A DNA stretch of 64,000 bases from Gadus chalcogrammus (lineage: Eukaryota; Chordata; Actinopteri; Gadiformes; Gadidae), in contig NC_079426.1 of the NCBI RefSeq assembly GCF_026213295.1, forward strand, positions 25,435,402-25,499,401. The letters are read 5' to 3'. Shown piece by piece: positions 54,385 to 64,000 of the stretch. Made by a program: the position numbers and the translations under genes. The stretch's first letter is position 1; each line of letters begins with the position of its first letter. The notes under the pieces were generated by a model. It searched no databases. It saw nothing but the letters and a program-made list of their open reading frames with translations, and was not told the origin of the DNA.

Positions 54385-54925
54385 TGTCACGACTCAGCCC
54401 AGGGAATCAATTGCCAGATCAAAGGATGTATTCACAACAGTCCAGCAGGCCAATCAGATTCCCGGTACGGCGGGGCTTCATAAACAGGCAGGCCGACAGG
54501 GGATACAGACGGACAGGTAAGGCAAGAGATCCAAAACCGATAGGCAGAAGACTTAGTCCCAAAACAGGCAGGGTTCAAACCGGGAAGAACAGTAAACTAT
54601 AACTTCTCTTTAAAGAGCTTCACGCTAGTCTCACTCACGTGGCAGTCAGGTAGCAAACAGTATATTACCGTGACGATCTGACAATAAGTGAACAGAAGGG
54701 CAGTATTTAAATACTCCACCGATCTAATACCCAAATGAGAGACAATTGTGAACAGAGAAATTGGAGGGAAACACACAAAGGCAGGAAGTTACCCAAATAA
54801 GGACATGGGTGTACTCCGGGCACATGACCAACACATGGCTACAAACATAAACAACAGTCCTGAATTATCACACTCCAAACAGGTAGGGGGATGACAAAAC
54901 AACAGTCCATACAAGAATCCTGACA
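54385..54925 (-). repeat. Intact gypsy LTR (5' in element sense)
   Basis: 541 bp. It is matched by 47130-47374 plus 49420-49710 with scattered one-base indels. Confidence 0.9.
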
Positions 54926-54930
54926 CACTT

Positions 54931-55629
54931 GTGTAAATTGTTTCAATGTATCTTGTCTTGTGTCTTTTTATGATTGTTGATTTTGTTTTTTTTTTTTAAA
55001 CACTGCCCTGTAAGGTGACCCTTGAGTGCTATGAATGGCGCCCTCAAATGAAATTAATTATTAAATTAATATTATTATCAAGTCTGTTTTGGTTGACCGC
55101 AGCGATTGTCAGCGACTAGTGGGTCTGAGAGGAGTCGAGTCTGAGAACGAACGAGACGAACGAGAGACGAGAGAACCAGTTCGGCTTCGTCTCGTCTTAA
55201 ATGATTCGTTCATTCGAATGATTCGGTCGCGATCCGAGCCACCTCTAACGCAGACATCTGGAGGCAGAACGGGCAGAACTCATCGCGATCATCTTTAATG
55301 TTGCTGCAACGATGCATCATTAATTCTGTTGAATTCACAAACATCCGAAGCATCGATCGATGAAAGATTTTGAGCATGCGTTAGAGACAAATAGAAGAAA
55401 ACTACGACGAAGAGAGGTGTCTGCGAACAACTTCGGTAACCGGCAATTAGAGCGTCTTTTTTGCTTAATTAACATATAACAACATGTGGACAATGAATTT
55501 GATTTTCTGTGTTAAGTTAGGAAAACAGATAGTATTAATCTTCAGCTAACTGTCAATAAGAATAAATAAAATCAATATACACGTGCAGCTGTGAACTCAT
55601 GTATTGTAATTTATGGTATGGACGTTTGA
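54931..55629. other. plcb1 intron, repeat tail
   Basis: Bases 54995-55070 resemble the tail of a fish LINE/SINE (GTAAGGTGACCCTTGAGTGC, then GGCGCCCTCAAATGAAA and an ATTATTA run). No gene is seen. Confidence 0.5.
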
Positions 55630-56128
55630 TGTAAGACCTATGTTTTAGCGTTCACAACTAACTACTCTAAAAGCAGTGCAATATTTAAAGAGTTTTAGTA
55701 GTATTATTAGTGGTTGGCAGTAATATTCGCAGTAGTAGAATAGCAGTAGTGGTAGTAGTAGTGTTGGTCATAGTAGTGGCTATTAGTAATAGCAGTAGTG
55801 AAAGTAGTAGTAGAGTAGTAGAAGTAGTAGTAGTAGCAGCAACAGTAGTGGTAGTCATAGTAGTTGGTAGTAGTAGAAGTAGTAGTAGAAGAAGAAGTAG
55901 TAGAAGTAGTGGTAGCACTAGTATAGGTCATAGTAGTAGTAGAAGCAGTAGTGGTAGTAGTGGTCATAGTAGAAGTGGTGGTAGTAGTAGTAGGCGCTAT
56001 AAGTATGTAGAGGTCATAGTAATAGAATGGTATTAATAGTAGTAGCAGAGGTCATAGTAGTAGTGGTAGTAGTAGCAGTAGTGTTAGTAGTAGTAGTGGT
56101 CATAGTAGTAGTAGTGGTAAATAGTAGT
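55630..56128. repeat. First copy of a duplicated intron block with TAG-rich array
   Basis: GTAAGACCTATGTTTTAGC and AAAAGCAGTGCAATATTTAAA are repeated at 61313-61372. A long degenerate (TAG/GTA)n follows in both. The BEL/Pao insertion begins at its right edge. Confidence 0.85.
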
Positions 56129-57079
56129 TGTAGTGACTAAGCCCTAAACTTAGTACTATGGTTGTTGATTCCGTTTATAGTTTCCGACGTTGCGCCCAGC
56201 GCGCTCCAAGTACCTGCAAAAACGAAGACAGTTTCAGTTTATTTTGCTGGTTATTTTCCTTCCAATAATACACAGCCGCAGTAATTCTAACTCAAAATAT
56301 ATTTGTAACAAAACAATAAACCCGAATTCCTCACTAAATACGATGCATAACACACGGGACCACGGGCACACGGGCACATGTTCGATAAAAACTGTTTGCT
56401 TCCCCATCAACAACCAACCTGTGATCAGGTTCAATCAGGTTAAATGCCTCACTCTGCTGACCCTGAGGTCAACTGAACCACATAGCCTCCCTAGTGGGCC
56501 GGGGTTAAAATTACACGAAAATAACGCACATTAATATGGCTCCTACACACCAGCCCCTAATTGCGTCTGCTAGAGCAATTACACCAACAATTTTAAATGA
56601 GCCATTTGTGTGTTGAAGTCCCTCATGAGCTGCTGAGAGAATAGTTTTGCTTTATTTCCAGATCTTCCCAACTCCAACTTCAAATTCTTGTCACTCTCCT
56701 CCGCCAAACTCCTTCTTGAGGTGCTCGAGATCCTGCCTAATTCTCCCTCCTCAGCGACGGACAGTCCTTCTGCAACCTGGTGAAGTCTTTGTGGATCTTC
56801 AGTTTCTCGGTTTCTTGACCTCAGTCAGCTTCTCCTTCAAGGACTCCAGAGACTCTCCGTCTTCATCTCTCTGGTCGTCGTCTCCGGTCTCGGCGCCCTG
56901 CACTGCGCTGCACTGTTCCATCCTGACCACCTCCTCCTGCTGCACCAGCGTTCTGCTTCTCCAAGGAAACCATGGCGACCTGCTGTTGTTTCAGCCAAGC
57001 TTCTCTCTCGAGGAGCTCTTCTTTCAGTCGACCTATTTCGGCAACAAGGTTTCGATTCTGCTCCTCGCCTCGTGAAGGC

Positions 57080-57463
57080 TTTGCAAGAGCTGACTGTTGA
57101 GAGAGATCCCTTTGTACTCTGCTCCACAGTCAACACCACTCGTAACTTTCCCTTCCGTGGATGGTACACACCATGGTGCGGGATATACCACACCTTCCCT
57201 GTTGGTGCTTCTAACTGATGCTGCGGCACTTCTTCGGCGTAGCCATTGCTAATGACATCAGCAAGAAAGTTTTTTGTACTCTCATGAAAGCTTACGTCTT
57301 TCTGAATTCTTCTTCTCAGACCACGGACACGTTGCACGGCAACCCTGAGGTGTTCGGCATCAAAACATTTTCCCTTTGAAAGGCAATTGAAATGTGTAGT
57401 GTCCGTTCTGGAGCTGAGCAGAGCTTTCCATTTTCTCCATAAACTTATTTCTTCTCTTGACAT
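57080..57463 (-). pseudogene. BEL/Pao pol fragment up to RT start
   Basis: Reads FLADVISNGYAEEVPQHQLE then KVWYIPHHGVYHPRKGKLRV. VWYxPHHGVYHPxKxxKxRVV is the hallmark opening of BEL/Pao RT. The frame then leaves recognisable sequence, marking the deletion edge near 57060. Confidence 0.82.
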
Positions 57464-57731
57464 TTCTTCCTGTTCTGCAGAAGCTCGGTCATTGAAGTCA
57501 TAGTTATATGGTAATTAACAGTTCTTCAATATGGTCAATGGCAATTCTATTTGCACAAAATGAAGGGTGGTCACTTCCACAGTCGTCACTTCCCCTAACG
57601 GGCCATTTATTACCCACCCCAGTAGGGTTCTGATCGCGTAGGGTCCATCTTCACCTTCACGACTGTTAATGACCTCCCAAGGCTCCATCAACTTGGAGGC
57701 GTTTGTGCCAATTAACAGATCCAGTCAGCGT

Positions 57732-58531
57732 TTATGTGTGAATGTTTACATTGTCTAAATAATGCCATTTTCTCAGCTCCCTTTCACTGATTATGTTGGC
57801 TGTAGAGACGGGCATCTCTTTCTGGGTAAACACTTTGGGAAGTGGATAGAAGCTCTCACCAGAAAATCCGGAAATCTCCAGACTGTCAACGATAGAACTT
57901 TCTATTGAGTTGTTATGGCCCAAGGTGCGGATATGAATTTTGCATTTGCATCCTTCCATGTTCAACCTGTCGACAAGCTTCCTGGTGCAGAAAGTTCCTG
58001 TACTCCCTGGGTCCAGAAAAGCGTAGGTTTCAATAACCCTGTTTCCCTTTGCGCACTTCACCTTAACAGGCAAAATGGGAAGAATACCATTGCAGTGGCC
58101 AGCCCCTGTAAGACCACAAGCGGAGGATGTTGTGCGGCTCTCAGATGTTTTTGACCGCTCACTGTTCTTCTCATCCTTTGAAGAAACCCTTTCTTTCTCT
58201 TCAATGCGCAAAACACTGGGGTGCGTTCGGTTGCACTTTTGCAAGTGATGCGCCTGTCGCAATTCCTGCTCAAGTGTCCTGTGCACAAACAACTGAAACA
58301 CAGACTTTCTCCTTTAGATAGTCCAGTTTCTCCCTGTGTGGTTTTTCTTCCCAGTTTAAAACATTGATCTAAAACATGACCACCAGCAGCACAATACTGG
58401 CAGAATACAGAAGTAGTTTTAGTGAAGGTGGTCACTTTGCCGAGAGCCTTTTCCCTCTGGTCACCATCTGGTCTGCTGCATCCGTCCTCATTCCTGTGAG
58501 TGTCTGCTTTATATCCATCCTCAATGACCAC
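57732..58531 (-). pseudogene. BEL/Pao zinc knuckles and DUF1758-type protease
   Basis: 58058-58531 has FCQYCAAGGHVLDQC and CFSCLCTGHLSRNC, two CxxC..H..C knuckles. 57732-58301 has ILPVKVKCAKGNRVIETYAF and LDPGSTGTFC (protease with D-P-G-S in place of DTG/DSG), as in BEL elements. The two overlap in different frames. Confidence 0.85.
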
Positions 58532-58785
58532 CTGTGTTGCAAAGCTGTTTTCTTCCCCAAAGCTGTGGCGTCACCTGTATCTTGCTCACTTTTGTAGCTC
58601 CTTTGAGCACAGGTGAAGTGTCCTGTATATCACCAAAGACTGGATCTGAAATGATTCTGACCTGGCGCTCAATGAACTTGACAAGGTCTGAGAATCGTGC
58701 CCTTCGACCAGTTTTCTCCAGTACGTCACATGCCTTTGCTCTCCACTTGTCTCTTAGTTATACGGAAGCTTCTGACTAAGAATCT

Positions 58786-60016
58786 TCATGTTCGCTGGCA
58801 TGTTAAGTTCCTCCAAATATTGAAGATCTTCCATAGCGTTGGAACACTCACAGAGGAAAAGCCCATAAGCTTGAGCGCTTTGGTGTCTTCAGCTTTGATG
58901 CTTGGCCATCCTGTGACCTTTTCCATGTAGGCCGCTGTTATTTTGAACTCATTTCCAAAGTGCTCCTTTAGTAACCTTTTAGCGACAGCAAATCCTTTGT
59001 CTGCAGTCATGTGAAGGCAGCTGCGTACAATATCTCTAGGCTGCCCCCTAGTGAATTGTTCGAGATAGTACAAACAGTCTCCTTTACAGCCAGTCTTTGC
59101 TTCCACGCAGTGCTCAAATGCCCTCATAAATGTGTTGAACTGCAAAGGGTCTCCATCATAAGTTGGAATTTCTCTGCGCGGCAGCAGATGTGATGTTTGC
59201 ATTTGAACAAGGCGAGCCGTTATGTCATTCTGTTGTTGCAGCAGATTGTAAAGACCTGCTGTCTGATTTTGGTCTTGCAGGGTTGCTGCACTTGTTGGCC
59301 TAGAGTGGTGTTGAAAGCTTTGACTGAATGTTGGCATTGATGCAAGTGAGGCAGTTGAGAGCCATGACTGACAGTGGCTGTGGTTGTGATGCAAAATGCA
59401 TGGACAAAGATGCTGAAACGATTGAAGTTTCAGCATTGCATTGTTGTGGTAAAGATTCACGCTGCTGTGTGGGTGGGAGCCACATATATTGAGGCCTGTG
59501 GATTGAGAGAGGTGAGCTTAGATCTAGCCCCTTTTCTGAAGTAGGAAGCCATTCCATCAGATTGCCTTGAATGGATGCTGCTCCCCATCTGTAGCACTGC
59601 TAGCTTTGCAGAAGTGGCAGCTATCTCAGTGTCCAGCTCAAGCTTCTCCCTTTTTCTCCTCAAGAGAAGTTCCTGCTCCTCCAAAGCATGTTTAGCCTTT
59701 AAAGCAGCAGCTCGGGCCAAGAGTGCGGCCCGTTCCGCCTCTGCCCTGCGTCTGGCTGATGAAGTGGAGAATCTGCTACTTGACGATCTGTTTGAGCCAT
59801 GGTGCCTTGACTGCACATTTGAAATGCTGTCTTGAGGTCCAATCTCATTTTCACTTTGGACAGTTTGAGATTGTCAGTTTGACCCAGTAACTCATCATTA
59901 ACCTCATCATCATGATCATCACCCACTTTAGTAGCTGGACAAGCAGCAGTGTCAGACAACCATTGATTTGTACCCACAAGAAACTCCTTTACATTCAACA
60001 TTTTAGCTTGGTACAT
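58786..60016 (-). pseudogene. BEL/Pao gag (DUF1759-like)
   Basis: An N-terminal coiled coil (AEAERAALLARAAALKAKHA, LEEQELLLRRKREKLE) is followed in another frame by LPRREIPTYDGDPLQFNTFM and CVEAKTGCKGDCLYYLEQFT. This is the DUF1759 gag core. At least two frame changes occur (near 59460 and 59820). Confidence 0.85.
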
Positions 60017-61202
60017 ATTTCATGTTTGCTTGCTTCCTCAGCAGGCAGTAAACCCAATAAAGATGCATGCCCCTGCTGTATTGTGTTACACAACTCATTA
60101 AAAACGGTTAGCTCATTTCAACCTTATTCACATGTTCTTTATCACCCATGAATTTAAGAATAGAATGTTTTACTTTAGACAGTTTACCAAAGTTAGACTT
60201 TCTTTCCTTTTCTAAAATGCTTATTTTTTCCAACAAAGCTTTATGTGTTAATTTACCAACACGTTTTTCAGTTACACATTTTACCTCTGCACCCGCAAGC
60301 TCAGTCTCAGGCCCAGTTGGCCTGTTTCCTCTTCAGCCATAATGACGACAAAGTCAGTTGGCTTTATTAGTCCGCAAATAGTTTGTGTTGCGCAAACAAC
60401 TCGTCTCGACGAGAAAGTTATTTTTAGCGGTTGCGAGTCTGCTACCAATGCATTGGGTTTACGCGAATGTGTGCACACAAATGCCATGGCCATTCATATC
60501 AGCGCTGATCCACACATACATAAACCTTTATGCCCCCAATCGAGCGTTGGCCGGCTTTGATGAATGATGTCCCGGTGAGATGATGCTGTCGCTGACCCGT
60601 AGCTCACTCCGGTAGCTCCAGCTCCGTAAGCGATCGGCAACTCCAACACAGGGGCGGCTGGCCCCTGGTGGGCGATAGTGCCCCGCCCACCCTCACATCC
60701 GTGGTTTCCAAAGAAGACGTTAATCCACAATGTAACAAGTCGGCGTCCTCTTGGTGAACGTTCTCCAAATCGAAGCAGTTTTTCGACCTAAATGTAGTGA
60801 CTAAGCCCTAAACTTAGTACTACTGGTTGTTGATTCCGTTTATAGTTTCCGACGTGCGCCCAGCGCCCTTCAAGTACCGCAAAAACGAAGACAGTTCAGT
60901 TTATTTTGCTGGTTTATTTTCCTTCCAATAATACACAGCCGCAGTAATTCTAACTCAAAATATATGTAACAAAACAATAAACCCGAATTCCTCACTAAAC
61001 TAAGATGCATTAACACACGGGGACACGGGCACACGGGCACACGGGCACAGTCGAAAAACTGTTTGCTTCCCCATCAACAACAACCTGTGATCAGGTTCAA
61101 TCAGGTTAAAGCCTCACTCTGCTGACCCGAGGTCAACTGAACCACACAGCCCCCTAGTGGCACGGGTAAAATTACACGAAAATAAAGCACATTAGTAGTA
61201 GT

Positions 61203-61312
61203 CGCCATAGTGGTAGTTGTCTGTGGTTCCAAGAGTTGAACTTGGTGCGTTGCACACTGGAGATGTCCAGTGTGGACATCTCCTCAGTGGCCACTGCCTC
61301 TCTCTCTGCTGA
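61203..61312 (-). pseudogene. Decayed duplicate of the plcb1 linker exon
   Basis: Shares CAGAGAGAGAGGCAGTGGCC, GAGGAGATGTCC and CAAGTTCAACTC (minus strand) with the exon at 61884-61980. It has lost part of the middle, the frame and the donor. It belongs to the first copy of the duplicated block, separated from its intron part by the BEL/Pao insertion. Confidence 0.85.
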
Positions 61313-61860
61313 CCTAAGACCTATCTTTTAGCATTCAAAACGAATGACTGAAAAGCAGTGCCAATATTTAAATAGGTTTTTAGTAGTAGTAGTGGTGGTA
61401 GTAATAGTAGCAGTAGTAGAAGTAGTAGTAGTATAGTAGTAGTAGTAGCAGTCGTGGTAGTTGTAGTAGTAGTGGTCATAATAGTAGTGGTGGTAGTAAT
61501 AGTAGGAGTAGAAGTAGTTGTAGCAGTAGTGGTAGTAGTAGCAGCAGTAGTGGTAGTAGTAGTAGCAGTAGTAGTAGTAGTAGTGGTAGTAGTAATAGTA
61601 GAGGTAGCAGTAGTGGTAGTAATAGTATAGGTCATAGTAGTAGTAGTAGTAGTAGTAGTAGAAGTAGTTGAAGCAGTAGTGGTAGTAGTGGTCATAGTAG
61701 AAGTTGTGGGTAGTAGTAATAGTATAAGTAGTAGTAGCAGTAGTGGTAGCAGTAGTAGAGGTCATAGTAGTAGAAGTGGTAGTAATAGTAGCAGTAGTGG
61801 AAGTAGTAGTAGAGGTCATATTAGTAGTAGTTGTAGTAGTAGTCGCCATAGTAATATTAG
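61313..61860. repeat. Second copy of intron block with TAG-rich array
   Basis: Begins CTAAGACCTATCTTTTAGC and AAAAGCAGTGCCAATATTTAAA, then a long degenerate (GTA)n with GGTCATAGTAG variants up to the functional exon. Periodic GAGGTCATAG words suggest higher-order repeats. Confidence 0.85.
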
Positions 61861-61883
61861 TGGTAGTAGTCTGTGTTTCCTAC

Positions 61884-61980
61884 TCTTGGATGCCTCAAAA
61901 GAGTTGAACTTGGTGGGCTGGACGTAGTTGACCAGGGTGGACATCTCCTCAGTGGCCACCGCCTCTCTCTCTGCTGACCC
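61884..61980 (-). CDS. plcb1: plcb1-like, X/Y linker to Y-domain exon
   Basis: 97 nt between TCCTGCAG/ and AAGA/GTAGGA reading [20 protein letters not shown] then [12 protein letters not shown]. EEMSxLVNYxQPxKFxSFE is the start of the PLC-beta1 Y half. Entry and exit phases fit exons 62088-62135 and 46485-46569. It is the retained copy of a duplicated exon. Confidence 0.95.
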
Positions 61981-62087
61981 CTGCAGGAGACACCAGGCAC
62001 CACAGCATCAATATCCTCATGAGCATTACTATCAGGAGAATCTTGTGCCATAAGAAGGACAACGATAGCATCAGCAGACCTTTTTAC

Positions 62088-62135
62088 CCTCGTCGTCTTC
62101 ATCCTCATCGTCTTCCTCACTCTCGGCCTCTATCT
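62088..62135 (-). CDS. plcb1: plcb1-like, acidic X/Y linker exon
   Basis: 48 nt between TTGAACAG/ and GAGG/GTAAAA reading EIEAESEEDDEDEDDE(G). In PLC-beta the acidic X/Y linker occludes the active site and is displaced at the membrane. The stretch of Asp/Glu corresponds to the EADTESDDDDDDDD segment of PLC-beta1. Phases fit. Confidence 0.92.
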
Positions 62136-62322
62136 CTGTTCAAGAAGAATGAAATGTTGCGTTGCATAACACATGATTCTGCTGAACACCGTGTCGTATT
62201 ACATTGGCCTTCCTGTTGCTATGCGGATTGAAGCTGTAATAAAAGCAAGTATGACCGATTCCCAGCATTGGTGGACATCAGGAACATTGATCAGCACTCA
62301 GTGTTGTGTGTGTGAAGCGTAC

Positions 62323-62488
62323 CGCTGATGTGGTTGCTTGGCGACGTGGACTCTGCATTCTGATTGGATGGTTGGTCAGTCAACCTCTTGACTTCAGGGG
62401 CCACTGCGGCTTTATGGGACTTCTTATTCTTGATGAGGATCTTACCCATCAGCTCCTGAGGACTGGGCAGGGGGACCCCAGATTCAAG
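62323..62488 (-). CDS. plcb1: plcb1-like, X-domain end exon
   Basis: 166 nt between TGTCAG/ and AGCG/GTACGC reading LESGVPLPSPQELMGKILIK, NKKSHKAAVAPEVKRLTDQP and a variable Ser/Asn-rich tail. LExGVPLPSPxxLxxKILIKNKKSHK is the X-domain end of PLC-beta1. It is the most 5' exon in the window; upstream exons (PH, EF hands, most of X) lie beyond 64000. Confidence 0.95.
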
Positions 62489-62743
<255 letters not shown>

Positions 62744-62790
62744 ATATAAATACACATGTGCTTGAATAAACTGTATATGTAAATATATTA

Positions 62791-63971
62791 CAGTTTTTCT
62801 CAGTCGCTTTGGTACATTTCTCAGATCAGAATTGGAATTTGCAAAACAGTAAGTGCATTTCTCAAAACAATTGGTACAAATAGCTAAACACCATGGATTT
62901 CATGCAAAAGCCAGTCTCTTGCTCCAAATCCTTAGTTTGTTTCTCAGAAGTAAATATCTGTGTCAATGAACATGTCAGTGCCATCACAATGACAAGTCCT
63001 GGACCTTGTGTCATTGTGTACGGATAAGACAGTCAAATTGCTTAGTCATGTTGTCAATATAACAGTGTACTTTGGAGGGATGTTCTGATGTAAACTATGG
63101 CTAAAGTTTTGAAGACAATTATTGTAAGTTACACCTCAGTGTATGTGGGAGATTGATTGCAAGAGACTGGACAAGATTCACATTTACTCTTTGACTGTTT
63201 GTACTCTAATTTGTTGACAGACCATGTCATTGCTAGAAATGTGAACATAGGAAAATCTCCTCAGGGTAAACTGTACATGCTTTGCTGTATGAATTACAGT
63301 CTGCCTACACCTCCTGACGTTCCGGTCTGTTGGGCCACAAATTCTCATTCTCACGCAGCCTCACTCCTCTTCCTCTTCTTCTTCTCTCTGGCTGTTGACC
63401 CTGTCCAATTCCTTGTCCCTCCATTGTCAGACAATGTAACATTGTGTTGTGCTCCAGCTATATAAATACTTGCCAGTTCAGGAGATGCACCTTTGAGCTA
63501 TTTCAGTAAACTGGTTGATCGTTGGTTGATCTAACACTTCCCACATTTCCCTTCTTTAGAGAAAGTCAAGATTCACCTGGTAGCAATTTACCAATTCAGG
63601 ACGGATTTAGAAAAAAAGTCTAATGGAAATGCATAGAAATATGCTTGACATATTATGACAACTTCTTCAACCATTTTGCATGTAAAGACTTACGCAATGC
63701 CTAAATGTTGTGGGGTGAGACTATTCAATAGAGACCCATTACAATACATTTTGATCAACATGACATAAGCAATTGATAATGTAGGAAAGAGCAGAGAACT
63801 GTACATAATCATTTGCATGAATGTACCAAAGCATTTGCAACTTGTTCAAAGAAATGAGAAACTGCTTTTTTTGATGTGCACAAGTGACACATTGATGTGA
63901 AGATTGAACAGGTAGTTTTGAGAATTTCAATTCTGATCTGAGAAATGTACCAAAGTGATTGAGAAAAACTG
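62791..63971. mobile_element. TA-flanked TIR element (Tc1/mariner-like), decayed
   Basis: CAGTTTTTCTCAGTCGCTTT on the left and AAAGTGATTGAGAAAAACTG on the right are inverted. They continue inward with GGTACATTTCTCAGATCAGA and its mirror. TA lies at both edges (62789-62790, 63972-63973). It sits in a plcb1 intron. Confidence 0.85.
63305..63424 (-). pseudogene. Possible transposase N-terminal remnant
   Basis: A 39-codon minus-strand ORF starting MEGQGIGQGQQPERRRRGRG, followed by an Arg/Glu/Asn-rich end. It resembles the basic N-terminus seen in some fish Tc1/mariner-related transposases. No DDE domain is found in the element. Confidence 0.35.
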
Positions 63972-64000
63972 TAAATGTATATATATAGCTATATATGTAA

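Larger units (their letters stand above)
47130..54925 (-). mobile_element. Ty3/gypsy chromovirus-type retrotransposon with nested insertions
   Basis: LTRs start TGTCACGACTCAG and end GAATCCTGACA, and CACTT flanks both outer ends (47125-47129, 54926-54930). Minus-strand order is gag, protease, RT, RNase H, integrase, chromodomain. A 2-kb element interrupts the left LTR and a hAT-like element interrupts gag. Many one-base indels distinguish the two LTRs and break the ORFs, so the copy is inactive as assembled. It lies in a plcb1 intron. Confidence 0.92.
56129..61194 (-). mobile_element. BEL/Pao retrotransposon, internally deleted
   Basis: LTRs at 56129-56533 and 60793-61194 both start TGTAGTGACTAAGCCC and end GCACATTA. 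GTAGT flanks both sides, but the surrounding array is itself (TAG)n, so this duplication is weak evidence. Minus-strand content: gag, CCHC knuckles, BEL-type protease, and only the start of RT. Most of pol is missing, so it cannot be autonomous. Confidence 0.9.

Overview
The window is nuclear DNA of a vertebrate, almost certainly a teleost fish. The host genes are interrupted by short introns with GT-AG boundaries. The repeat set (DIRS, chromovirus-type Ty3/gypsy, BEL/Pao, L2, RTE-like LINEs, Harbinger, hAT-like and TA-flanked elements, long CA and CCTT microsatellites) is typical of fish. The species cannot be named from the sequence.

Two host genes are present. On the plus strand, between about 3.9 and 21.5 kb, lies a G2E3-like HECT-domain E3 ubiquitin ligase of a type expanded in fish. 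Its N-terminal exons (3906-8103) and C-lobe exons (20583-21500, with the catalytic Cys) are visible, but no N-lobe of the HECT domain is found between them. A 10.7 kb palindromic transposable element sits in that gap. On the minus strand, from beyond the right edge down to 31640, lies a plcb1-like phospholipase C beta gene. Twelve of its exons cover the end of the X domain, the X/Y linker, part of the Y domain, the C2 domain and part of the C-terminal coiled coil. Reading phases join exactly across eleven of the twelve, apart from two single-base deletions.

Layout. 0-3.9 kb: a 0.69 kb palindrome, a BED-finger remnant, a MITE, an RTE-like RT fragment and a TIR element. 3.9-8.1 kb: HECT gene, 5' part. 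8.5-19.2 kb: the palindromic element with an 8-bp target duplication, carrying a DIRS retrotransposon (gag, RT-RNase H, tyrosine recombinase) in its left arm. 19.2-21.5 kb: solo LTR and HECT 3' exons. 21.5-29.1 kb: Harbinger MITE, minisatellite, a MITE with TTAGGG motifs, and decayed repeats. 29.1-31.4 kb: 5' half of a gypsy element, ending at a 100-base assembly gap. 31.6-62.5 kb: plcb1, whose introns hold an RTE tail, an L2 with two nested Harbinger elements, a gypsy element with nested insertions, and an internally deleted BEL/Pao element. 62.8-64 kb: a TA-flanked TIR element.

The most unusual signals are: the giant palindromic element with 97%-identical arms that both carry the same exon-like ORF; a DIRS insertion whose empty site is preserved in the opposite arm; two intronic minisatellites whose units each repeat a plcb1 5' splice site; a U12-type intron in plcb1; UG-repeat tracts directly at several plcb1 splice sites; and single-base frameshifts in otherwise well conserved exons, some of which look like assembly errors.
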